From the NCBI RefSeq assembly GCF_000801105.2, contig NC_079514.1, positions 27,180,227 to 27,244,226 on the forward strand: a DNA stretch of 64,000 nt. Direction: 5' to 3'. Both the position numbers and the translations under genes were made by a program. Below are positions 1 to 9,991 of the stretch, one piece after another; position 1 is the first letter of the stretch, and each line of letters starts with the position of its first letter. The notes below the pieces were generated by a model, which ran no database searches, was not told the DNA's origin, and saw only the letters and a list, made by a program, of their open reading frames with translations. This stretch comes from Raphanus sativus. Its lineage: Eukaryota > Streptophyta > Magnoliopsida > Brassicales > Brassicaceae.

Positions 1-1407
1 ATCATCCTGCTTCTTCAGGGTAATCCTCTTCTTCAGCTTTCTTCTGAACTAATGGAACATTCTCTCAATGTCACACTCATTTTCTTTTGTCTCTCTGAAG
101 AATATCCATAATATGTGTTTAAATTAAGCTTCTTCGGATGGCTTGTCTACTGGTATCCTCAGAACTCTCTTTGTGAAACTGTCCATCTCCTTCTCATTGA
201 CCCCCTTTTATAGTGCTTAGGAATCTTTTATTTCCTTTTTCGCAGACTTCTCATCGACTCCCGTTTTATAGTACATGGGTCATATATAGGTGTCTCTGAG
301 TGTTTGGATCGGTTTCTGAAAGCATTAATTCTTGTAACATCTATCTTTGGAAATTTCACTTGGTACGTGAGAGGTGTTCGTCAATCAATGTTGGCTTGCT
401 TATGTCGATCGTCGGTAGAGTCTCTCTGTCGATTGATGTGTGGCTCTGTGTGTCGATTGATATCAGTATTTGAAAGTCGTAAGATGGTGGGTGGGTGTGG
501 GTGTGGAGCTGTGAAATCCTCGTGAGTCAAAATTCGGACTGGTTGGCTCGATGCAACTGACTCTATTGACTTCGTTGATCGATGATAAGTAGGACACGAC
601 GATCGATGATCATCATCTAATGTCGATCGATGATCAAGTGTTGGTGTCGGCCGACACCAATGAGAGCTGCCGATACTTATGGCACTCTCGACTTCAAAGT
701 TTCCCTCTTGAAGCTTCTCATGCTTAACCACTTGCCAAAAGTCATCATTTATGATGGCATTCACTTGGTGGTTCATTGAATCATCCTCTCTACCTTTGCT
801 GAAAACTTCTTGCCTCTCGAAGGGTATCTCCTATTTGTAGCACTTGTGTTTCCAGCTTCTTCACATGTGTGTTCAAAGACTCAAACTTTGAATTTAGCTA
901 TGTGTAGACCGCATCTATCTTTCCATTGAAGTTCACCATCAACTTCTGCTGACCCTCAAGAACTTGATCTAACATATCTTCTATGTTGCTCTCTCGAGTC
1001 TGTGGTGGTGGATTCTAGTAGTAGGAATTTCCATAGGCTCTATTGTTGTTGTTGTTGCTGCTGTAGGGTTTCTAGTACTGACAAGTCTGGTTGTATCCAC
1101 TCCTCTTTCCTTAGGAGTTTCTGTAGCCACTTTGATTTCCTGATCCTTGGTTCTGAAAACCTGACTACTCATGAAGTTGACATCTTCCTCTTCATCTCTG
1201 TCACTGTTGATATCTACAACTTCTATATTCTCAGCAAAGCTAACTTGTTTTTTAAGTTCTTAAAAGCTCATTAACACTATCCAACTTACCTTTAACATCT
1301 TCCATCTTCTCCTTCCCAAGGATAGTGGCCGATTTCATTCTCTCAAAATCATTGTTCTTGGTGCTATTGCTGGAACCTTCAGAAGAATCGTTCAATTTTG
1401 TGAATTA
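1..1407 (-). pseudogene. Gypsy retrotransposon gag region, broken (SID-motif family)
   Basis: Read on the minus strand, this stretch parallels the gag and post-gag region of the better preserved element at 54148-56702. From right to left one finds the glycine/asparagine-rich gag tail, the segment with LDQVLEGQQKL and LNTHVKKLETQV, a segment with several Ser-Ile-Asp-like motifs around TCGATCGA, and near position 1 the segment matching FFRETK and ITLKK. Many stops and frame changes make it non-functional. In retrotransposons gag packages the element RNA. The family call is by homology to the copy in this same window, so it is firm; the outer boundary lies off the left edge. Confidence 0.8.
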
Positions 1408-1540
1408 TTCTATAAGGAATTCAGGAGGAATCGTCAGAAACCTCTAAGTACAGATTGATAATGCCTTAATTCCAGTAGATTTCCATGTTCTGGAAAATAA
1501 GATGAACAATAATTCTTCTTTACTACTTGGGAGAACGTTT
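1408..1540 (+). pseudogene. Gypsy aspartic-protease fragment, opposite orientation to adjacent gag
   Basis: The plus strand encodes a short stretch aligned with the protease of the element at 56680-57100: the pieces QIDNALIPVDFHVLE and SLLLGRTF match QIGNALVPVDFHVLD and SILLGRGF. It is in the opposite orientation to the gag fragment on its left, so an inversion or a second element must lie at about 1407. It ends abruptly at 1540, where the CACTA terminus begins. It is far too short to be active. Confidence 0.75.
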
Positions 1541-1960
1541 CACTACAAGAAAACAGAAGATTAACGACGGCGGATTTTCTCGTGAATTCGTCGTAAAAGA
1601 ACTATTACGAGGAGTTAGTGAGGAAAGTGGTTTCGTAGTTTATCGTTTGTCGTAACACATATTTCCTCGCCAATTTCTCGTAAAGTAGTGAGGCTAATAT
1701 TTCGTCGTAAAGGCGAAGTAAACATTTCGTCGTAAGAACCACGTAAGCTTTCCACGTAAGTACCTCGCTCCATTTCCTCGTAAGTACCACGCAAACACTT
1801 CCTCGTAAATTACACGAAAAGACCTCGAAAGTATTTCCTCATAAAGAGCACGTAAAGAACACGAAAATGCTTCCGGTAGTTTACTCGTAAAGCAATTCTC
1901 GTCATTTCCTCGTAAATTTTCCACGTAAAGAACTCGTAGATTAGCTACGAATGTACTTCG
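1541..1960. repeat. CACTA terminus and subterminal repeat region
   Basis: After the CACTACAAGAAAA terminus there are more than a dozen copies of short motifs such as TCGTAA, CTCGTAAA and CACGTAA, on both strands, at roughly 15-25 bp spacing. This is the usual layout of subterminal binding sites in CACTA elements. A second cluster of the same words lies at about 3900-4140, inside the element. Confidence 0.75.
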
Positions 1961-2113
1961 TTTTGTATTTTACAGAATTTTAAAATATAATTAAAAAAAA
2001 TAATAAAAATATTTAATTTATTAATAAAATTAAAAATTAAAATAAAAATCAATGCAAAAATATTTTATATATAAATAAGTTTTGGATTTATAATACAACA
2101 ACCGAAAAAAGAA

Positions 2114-3823
2114 CTAAAGGTCGTTCATCGCCTGGAAGAATTCCTCGCTCCTCCTCGTAGCATCAGCCTCGTCATGTGTGCCGGATAGCTCGCCTGGAAT
2201 GGGATTTTGTCGTCGCATGTTTCTCAACATGGACTCCCATTCCGGATTTGTGGCCGCTATAACGTCCAAGAAGCCCTCGAGTCCACCCACACGAGCTGCG
2301 AATGCACTTTTTGTCGCGGCAAACTCGTTACGCAGCTCAGTGACTTCCTCATCCCGTCTCTCACCATAAGACGATGTCGCTCTTGGAACATCGTTGACGG
2401 AACCAATCCCCAACGTACGTCCTTTTTTATTAGGGACAACCTTAAAAACAAAAACAATATATATTGTTAGTAAAATTTTAAAGTCAAATTTACTGAATAA
2501 TAAAAAAAAAAAATTTTAAAAAAGTTTACCTCTTTGTAATCCTATCCACTTCAACTGTGGATAAGGTAACGGGTAATCCGTCGGTGGACTGCTGGGTCAG
2601 CTGGGTCTGGTGCTCGTCAATCCGAGCAACTACGTCGTTGAAGATTTGCTCGGACTTGCCATCTAGAAATTGGCCCGCCTTATTCATGTGGGTCCACTCG
2701 TAAAGTTCCTTAAGAGTCGGGAGACGTCCCATCTCTTTGGCCTAAAAACATTTAAGAAATTATATATATATATATATATATATATTAAATATATTTAATT
2801 ATCATTTTCAAACGGACACCGGCGTGGATTTTTTAGCCCATAGAGTGTTGTATCGGCCCGTGGCCGTGCTCATCTACCGTGTTACGGAAGGCAGAGCAAG
2901 CCTGGGCGACTCTCATGGAGTCAGGATCCTTCCAGTAATGGATGAGGTCATTCCAAACATCCGTGGTAAGCTCAGCGGGTTTGCCACGCACATACCCCTT
3001 GACGATCCAATCACCCTTCCTAGTTGGAGACCGTGTCCAACAAGCGAACTTTCACCTTCGCATAAAATGCTTTCCTCAGCCTCTCACTGACCCCCAGTGA
3101 CCAATGATATTTTTTCTGCAACAAAAAAAAATTAATAATTTGTTATTAAAAAAAATAATATAAATAATTAATTATAGTAATAACTTACAGCGTAAATCTT
3201 GAACCACGTCTTTCTGATGTAGATCGGCATTTTTTTCCAGTTTGGATGTGCCATGGAGAATTAACCTTTAATTGTCTCGGTTACGTCCGTTGCAAGACAA
3301 TTGTCAACCCTAAACCTGAAAAAAACAAGTTTAAAGTTTAAATTATTTATTAAAGTTATAAAATAATTAAAAACAAATGTAACATACTACATAGTTCCGC
3401 CGGGTCTGTCGAGGTTTATGATTGGTAAACCATCTCTGCCTGGCATACCGAGAGTATCCTCGAAAGTGTACTGCAAGAAAGGAGCACTAGGTGGCACCAA
3501 CAAATCGGAATGAACCTCGGCAGGCATCTGAGGAGCCATCGGAGGAGGCACAAGAGGAGCCATCGGAGGAGGCATCATCGGAGGAGCCATCGGAGGAAAA
3601 TACTGAGTCTCGGGGACAGTCTCCGGACCCAAAGAACTGGGAGCTGAAGAAGAAGGCGGGTCTAAAATCAACAGTAATTAAAAAAATCTATAATTAAATT
3701 CCCGCTATTAACCATCTAATCAATACTAATGAACATAAAATCCGTAAACCTATCTAAATTTCCTAAACTAACCACCAAATCTACCGTAAACTAATTAGGG
3801 AGGAACTAGAGAGACTTACCATT
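2114..3823 (-). pseudogene. CACTA TNPA-like gene, Transposase_24 type, broken
   Basis: On the minus strand a probable start ATG at 3821-3823 is directly followed by a GTAAGT donor. Exons then appear at 3387-3671 (proline/methionine-rich, ending GMPGRDGLPIINLDRPGG), about 3190-3320 (AHPNWKKMPIYIRKTWFKIYA), about 2824-3116 (KYHWSLGVSERLRKAFYAKV, then DPDSMRVAQACSAFRN), 2526-2732 (RLPTLKELYEWTHMNK, KSEQIFNDVVARIDE) and 2114-2413. The order and motifs match the plant Transposase_24 family, the DNA-binding partner protein of CACTA transposases. In-frame stops occur in the second and third coding exons (for example after TETIKG), so it is inactive. It lies downstream of the TNP2 remnant, the usual arrangement. 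Confidence 0.75.
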
Positions 3824-4436
3824 GCTACGAATTGGAGAGGAATTGGAAATGAAATGGAGAGGAAGTTGAGACGAAATGTGCGCTCGCGCGTATATATAAG
3901 AATTCATTATCCTCGTAAAGTTACGAGGAATTACAGAGGCCCACGTTTTTTCCTCGTAAAACCCACCATAAATTATGAGGAAATAACAAGGCCCGTGTTT
4001 TGGTTTACGAAAAAATAGCAAGGCCTGCATTTTCTAGGTACGTGGTCTTTACTACGATTTCAGCTTACGTGGAATTAACGAGTCCTGCGTAATTTATTTA
4101 TTAATTCGTCGTTATTTCCTCGTTCTATTACGAGGTATTAACGAGTGTTTTGTCTAAACCCCTAAAATCTGAAACCCCAAACCCCATCTTCCTTATCTTT
4201 TACTTCATATATTTCAAACCCATCTTCCCTTTAACCTCAATCTCTTCTTTCCATTCCAAACCTCAAATTCTAAAATCACATTTCCTTTAATTCTAATATC
4301 AATCTCTTCTTTCTAATACAAACTTACACAAAATTAAATTATTAATTTATTTTTTTTCTTTTGCAGCAAAAATATCATCTTTTGAAGATTATCTAAAATA
4401 ACAAATGCATGTGATTTGATGGATTTAATACCGAAA

Positions 4437-4785
4437 AACTATTTAATGTAAAGGGAGTTTGTATTAGAAATAATATATTGAGATTATAAGTTAAGGAATT
4501 GTGGATTTAGAATTTGGGGTTTAGAATAAAAAAAAATAGATTGAGGTTAAAGGGAAGATGGGAAATAACGAGGATTATGTTTAAATCCCTAAAATCCGAA
4601 ACCCTAAACCCCATCTTCCTTATCTTTTACTTCATATATTCCAAACCCCAAACTCATCTTCCCTTTAACCTCAATCTATTTTTTTCATACTAAACCCCAA
4701 ATTCTAAAACCACAATTCCTTAACTTATAATCTCAATCTATTATTTCTAATACAAACTCCCATTACATTAAATAGTGTTTCATGA
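4437..4785. repeat. Inverted repeat inside the CACTA element
   Basis: Bases 4437-4560 are the near-exact reverse complement of about 4658-4785, for example AGGTTAAAGGGAAGATG on the left and CATCTTCCCTTTAACCT on the right. About 97 bp separate the arms. A third, direct copy of the right-arm sequence lies at about 4190-4335. The arms contain CCCTAAAATCYGAAACCC-like words. This may be a small foldback element or a rearranged duplication of element sequence. Confidence 0.7.
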
Positions 4786-4980
4786 TTAAATCTATCAAAT
4801 CACATGCATTATGCCGGAAAATCAATCATATTAAAAACAAATACATCAATTGGATACATCTACATTCTCGTCATCACTAGAAACATCATTATTTTCATTA
4901 AACTTGTCTTCAACACATCTGTGGCATCGTCGGTAAGATCTTCGTACTCATCATTATGTGGATCAATGAGAAGGATGTAA

Positions 4981-6430
4981 TCAATTTTTTTGTTCAGGTT
5001 CCTCGACTTCATTTATCTGTTTTTCTTGCAATGGTGGTTCTTCTCCACTGATTTTTCGTCCTTGAGGTTTAACTTTGATCACGGCTAACCAATTTATTCC
5101 CGATTCTCTCATCCGAGGGTATGGAAGGTAGCTAACTTGATCTGCTTGTGAAGCTAAGAAGAAAAGCTCGAATTTGTTGTACCTGCAAAATAAAGAAAAT
5201 GTAGATGTTAATTTATTCTGCTCATATATGCCAAATAAAGAATTTTTTGTACCTTCATCCACCATTGACATCAACTACACCGAATTTGTTAAACCGAACA
5301 CCTCTGTTGACGACGGGTCGAACCATTCACATTTGAAAAGGACGCATTTCAGCTTTAATATCCCTGGGAATTCCACTTCAATAATCTCCGTCAAGATCCC
5401 ATAGAAATCGGTTTCCCCTTTCACACATATTCCATAGTTACTAGTCACCTGTTGTCTACCATACTCATATGTGTGAAAAGTATAACCTCGTGTGAAAGAC
5501 ATATGTGATGTGGTGACCTTTACATGTGGAGATTGAATTACTTCGTGTAACCACTTAGGATAATCTGCATCGTCGTCATAATCAACCTGCAAAAATAAAG
5601 TGAACGTTGAGATACTGATCATGTATGAAAAAGAGTTTAATCGACCTGAAAAAAAAATAAGAGTTTGAGTTAATACCTGATTCTTCAACCACTTTATAAA
5701 GTGTTGATCTTTCCTTTTGTTTGCGTCACTTTCACTTGTGGATATACCTAGGAATGTTTTTTCGACTTGAGAAACAAATAGGCTGTAAAATCATATTTTA
5801 TATTAATTAATCTTTGGCAATTATATAATTTATATTTATATGTGTTAATTTAGAAGTGTCTATATATGTTACATTTCAAATTAACGCATCAATGGATCCT
5901 CGCAATTGAGTAGAATATAGGTGTGTGCACTATGAGCGTCTTCTTCACTCGACCACCAAACCTCTTTTGATTTCCCACCGAGTCGTCCAATATGGCTAAA
6001 GATGTCTGGAACACCAACAACTACATATGTTGGCGCGACACCACCATCATCATATCTCTTTGGAGATCTTTTCCGGGTACGTACTTTTGACGCAAAGTAG
6101 TACGATTTCAAGTGAGAAGTTTCTTCCATTAAACTTCCATCAATTATAGAATCTTCAACTTTTGCGAGGTTCTTTACTTTTCCCTTCAAATATTTCATGG
6201 CTCGCTCATGCTGATACATCAATCCGTAATGTACAGGTCCACGAAGCAATGCCTCATATGGGAGGTGAACAGCTAGATGCAACATGACGTTAAAAAATCC
6301 AGGAGGAATTATCTTCTCCAAGTTGCACAATAAGATGGGAATGTTCTTCTGAAGCTGTTCCACGACTTCTTCTTTAAGAGTGTGCGTACTCAGATCCCTT
6401 AAAAATGCTCCAACGCCTTGTATATTCCAA
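4981..6430 (-). pseudogene. TNP2-like CACTA transposase remnant (DUF4218 + DUF4216)
   Basis: The minus strand carries the C-terminal domains of a TNP2-type transposase. At 5881-6430 the words LEKIIPPGFFNVMLHLAVHL, PYEALLRGPVHYGLMYQHER and LKGKVKNLAKVE are typical of DUF4218. At 5275-5610 and about 5692-5780 follow FIKWLKNQ, ISTSESDANKR and YGILTEIIEVEFPG with VLFKCEWFDP, and at 4981-5175 LASQADQVSYLPYP with WLAVIKVKPQGR, typical of DUF4216. The exons are separated by short AT-rich introns. The Transposase_21 catalytic region expected upstream is absent, so the gene is a 3' fragment. CACTA transposases excise and reinsert the element; this copy cannot. Confidence 0.85.
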
Positions 6431-7209
6431 AAACAATTAAACACATTATTAATCATATATTATACTATGTATATACTGTAAAATATGCACCCGCACATCT
6501 AGTTCTTCTTAAAGCACATTCATATTAAGATATTTTTCATAGTATTATAAATAAATTGTAAACATTATGCTAATCATATCTCAGATAAATCTAAATCTTC
6601 AGCGAGTTAGTCTAAATAACTACATGATATTTTAATTTTCCACTGTTTGTGAAATAAAGAGAAATATTTTTAATATTATTTTCCATTTAGGTTAAAACAT
6701 GTTAATTATATAAATAAATATTTTACCTTTTCACTAATCTATACTATTAAATCAGGATCCTATTGGATTTTTTACTAAGATTACTCTTTTTTTTATTAAC
6801 ATTGCATATTTCATTAAGGGTAATCAAGTAATATTAATAACATATTTAGATTGGGTCATTCTTTTGGATCCAGCCCACTCCCCACATCAGATTTCTCTTG
6901 GGCCATTTGGGCCGATTAATAAATCAGATCCAATTCTTATTTTTTTCTTCAAGTTCAAATAATTTCTTTTCAACCATTCTTAATATTTTGTGTAGTGAAC
7001 AAAAATTAATCACTTAATCATTATGTTTTAATATAATTTAAGCATTCATTAAAAATTTTGATTTTTTTCATTGAAAAGTATAAATCTTTATTAAAAGTAT
7101 ATAATTTTTTATTTAGAAAATTAACCACATAATAAAATTAATTTATCAGAGTTATATCAACTTAATTCATTAAAAATAAAGTTTAATTTTCTAAACATAA
7201 ATACTCATT

Positions 7210-7847
7210 AGACCTGGACGTTCAGGTACCCATTTGGGTACGGATCGGTTCTTTCGGGTATCGGGTTTTTCGGATTTTGAAATTAAAACCCCATTCGGGT
7301 ATTATAAAATTTCGGATCGGGTTTGAGTCGGGTCTTTTCGGGTCCGGGTGGGTTCGGTTCTCATGCATAAGAACCTGAAAAAAACCAAATAACCAAAGTA
7401 TCTAAAAGGTTCGGTTATTTGTACTCAAAAGTAACCAAAGTATCCGATTCAGTTCAAATTTTTGTATCCAAATTACTCAAAAGTAACCAAAAATATCCAT
7501 TCTATACAATTTTTTTAGGTAAACTTTTATCCAAACTATCATATTTTATCCAAAAATACTCAAAAGTACCGAAAATAACTACTATAATTAACTTATAATA
7601 TTAATTTAAAATATTAAAATAATTATAAATATAATTATAACATATATTTTAAGATATATATTGACATTTCAGATATCTTCGGGTACTCATTCGGTTCTTG
7701 GTTCGGGTCGGATTCGGGACTGGTTCTTCGGATATAGTAATTTAGAACTCATTCGGATATTTATCTCAGGTCTGATCGGGTTCGGGACCCTGATTTTTGG
7801 ATCGGTTTCGGGTTGGTTCTTCGGATCCGGATATTGTGCTCAGGCAT
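7210..7847. mobile_element. MULE- or hAT-like element nested in the Helitron, 9-bp TSD
   Basis: The segment is flanked by perfect copies of ATACTCATT at 7201-7209 and 7848-7856. A 9-bp duplication is typical of Mutator-like elements; an 8-bp hAT duplication plus one terminal base is also possible. The ends are short inverted repeats (AGACCTGGAC at the left; ATGCCTGAGC read inward from the right). The interior is AT-rich flanked by tracts of TTCGGGT/CGGATC-type words on both sides. There is no coding capacity. Confidence 0.7.
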
Positions 7848-7982
7848 ATACTCATTTAAAATGAAACAAGATAAAGAAAGATAAAAAAACTTAAGTCTTT
7901 TATAAAAAAAAAAAACAAATATATGAAAATATGACATTTACTAAATATTTGTCAATTTAAAAAAAAAATAAAGAAAAATAAA

Positions 7983-8003
7983 CCCGCGCTTTGAAAGCGC
8001 GGG
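7983..8003 (+). other. Helitron 3' terminal hairpin
   Basis: CCCGCGCTT and AAGCGCGGG form a perfect 9-bp stem around TGA, ending 8 bp before the CTAG terminus. In Helitrons this hairpin marks the end of strand transfer. Confidence 0.85.
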
Positions 8004-8334
8004 TCAAAATCTAGTTATACATTTAAACACAAATGCAGCAAAAACTTCTTTAAACATTTTTTATTATTTTAGTGTTTCAAGAGTATATTATAGTTATCTA
8101 TATTTTGTAAGTTATGGTTTTGAGAATTCTGAAATAGTTTCAACATGGTTGTATGCTGAGATTCAAAAATTTCACAACAAACATCACAAATTGTGAATGA
8201 TTTACTAAGTTAAAGAAAAATATTTGAAAGTATATTCATTCATTTCTTAATTAAATTTTGAACTTTTTTCTTGTATATTTTTATTCAAATTATCTTGTTT
8301 AGTGATAACTAGAACCCCGATAATTGTTCATCAT

Positions 8335-9000
8335 TAAGATTGTGTTTAATGTTTGTGTTGTAGAGTAGCTAACTAGAACTCCGATAATAGAATAGTTAGG
8401 CGCAAGCGACGACTTGGTCTTCTACTAGAATAGTTTCTCTGAGCTAGAATTGCTAGAAACAAACGAAAGTTGATCTAGGAAGCCTAGTGAACACATTCAA
8501 CCCGATTGTTAAAGCTTACTAGAAGACCATCGATCGATAATCATATAAGATTAATCGATCGATGGCTCCAAAGGTGTATCGATAGATGTTCCAATAGAAT
8601 TATCGATCGACACTTTCTTCAGATCAACAAACGGAAGTTGAGGTCTGAAGATCTAGACAATAGATAGTCTAAACAAACAGAAGTTGATCGATTATTTCAT
8701 ATGTTGAGTTCTCATATATCTTGCATGCATGCTTAGTATATGTACCTCTATAATCTGGATTACCTGAATAGAAATCCTAGACTTAACTCTTTATCATTAT
8801 TGTCTAAACCTCAATCAAGTCAACCGAACAAGTACCTTGTTCAGCACTGCTTGTTTTAATTACATTCGACCTAGTTTAATCACTACTGATTATGATTTAT
8901 TGTGTGTCCTAGTTCTTTGTAGATTCGATCCCTAAACATTACAACTAATCCTCTTATTTGAGAGAGTAATTTACTCTTTAAGATAATTTGAGTGAGATCA
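8335..9000 (+). mobile_element. Decayed Gypsy LTR fragment (3' part, SID family)
   Basis: The segment parallels the second half of the LTRs at 53053-54030 and 61586-62899. Shared landmarks in order are GTAGAGTAGCTAACTAG, AAGCGAC, GTTAAAGCTTACTAG, several TCGATCGA words (8530-8620), the CTCTATAATCTGGATTACC block, GATTCGATCCCTAA and the end ATAATTTGAGTGAGATCA. It stops at the expected LTR end (9000), but no primer-binding site follows. It is therefore a truncated or solo LTR, much more diverged than the other copies. Confidence 0.65.
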
Positions 9001-9480
9001 AAGTCTTCTAGAAAAAGTCAAATTTCTGAAATAATTCCGTCTATTGCAAAACTAACATATTTATCTAGAAGACTTACGGTATAAATTAGAAGACTTTCAG
9101 AAAAGTCGTCTCTAAAAACAGACATAAAATCAATTGCAAAACTAACATTTGCATTGACAAAAAAAACTTCCGTGTAAGTTTTAAGTCTTCTCCATGTAGA
9201 AGACTTACACGTAAATCTTATAGCGAATATGTTTGGAAAAAATATTAAAAATCATTATTAAATTCAACGAGGTTCATGTTTAACTTTTCCAAGCACACTT
9301 CACTCTTTAATAAAAGTTACTCACTTGTTTTTGACTAAGAATTATGAACTTAAATAACTCTAGTAAACTTCTAAATTTTAAAATAAAAGAATTGGGATTT
9401 TGAGATTGAATAAATGAGGAAGTGAAAGAGAAATGATATATGTATGTAAGAAATAATAATACGAAGATGTAGATGTTGAT
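9001..9480. repeat. AGAAGACTT-rich spacer with an imperfect hairpin
   Basis: No gene is visible. Several direct and inverted copies of AGAAGACTT/AAGTCTTCT occur between 9003 and 9211. The last pair forms an imperfect hairpin at 9171-9211 (CGTGTAAG...AAGTCTTCT with AGAAGACTT...ACACG). The rest is AT-rich. Confidence 0.5.
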
Positions 9481-9991
9481 TTAAGTGTATTTTTTTTTTA
9501 AAGTAATAGCAATTTCAAGAATAATTCGGACTTTTGAATGAAAAAAAGTAAATGAAAATTCAAAAAAGTCAAGAATTAATATTTGACTTTTAGTTTTGAA
9601 TAATTTTAACAAAATCCTTATTTCTTTTTCGCTTAATTTGAAACAAACAAAATAAAAAGAAAAAAAGGTCGAAATTATCTCAGGTAGCATAAGCCATCTA
9701 AAGCAAAATGATATTTGCTACATTTTTATAGTAAAGGTTAAGAAAGAAACATGAAATACAGAATCCTAAAACAAATAACAAGTCCAACTATGTTTTGATT
9801 CTTCAACATTGCTAATACAACAAACTACAATGAACAAACAGAAGCTTGCGCGAATATAGTTCCTGACATAATAAACCAGAAATCTTGTGGATAGAGTTGG
9901 GTTTTCTACAGAGTCAAAAAACCTTTTTGATGGAGATATATATATAAAGATCTTACTCGTCTCTTGCACTAACAGTGAAGCTACATCTCAA

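Larger units (their letters stand above)
1541..6737 (-). mobile_element. Degenerate CACTA (En/Spm-like) DNA transposon
   Basis: The left end starts with CACTACAAGAAAAC, the canonical terminus of Brassicaceae CACTA elements, preceded by TTT as a possible 3-bp target copy. Inside are, on the minus strand, remnants of the two usual CACTA genes: a Transposase_24-type gene (about 2114-3823) and the C-terminal part of a TNP2-type transposase (4981-6430). The first 400 bp are full of TCGTAA/ACGAGG-type subterminal motifs, the kind bound by the element's own protein in En/Spm. I could not find the opposite terminus. The catalytic N-terminal part of TNP2 is missing and a Helitron sits at 6738, so the element is truncated. 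The right boundary is provisional. Confidence 0.8.
6738..8014 (+). mobile_element. Non-autonomous Helitron, complete ends
   Basis: The left end reads A|TCTATACTATTAAATC, the standard Helitron 5' end in Brassicaceae (TC after an A). The right end is CTAG|T at 8011-8014, preceded by a GC-rich hairpin at 7983-8003. Helitrons insert between A and T without target duplication, as seen here. No Rep/helicase gene is present, so movement would need a helper. A separate 638-bp element is nested inside (7210-7847). Confidence 0.9.
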
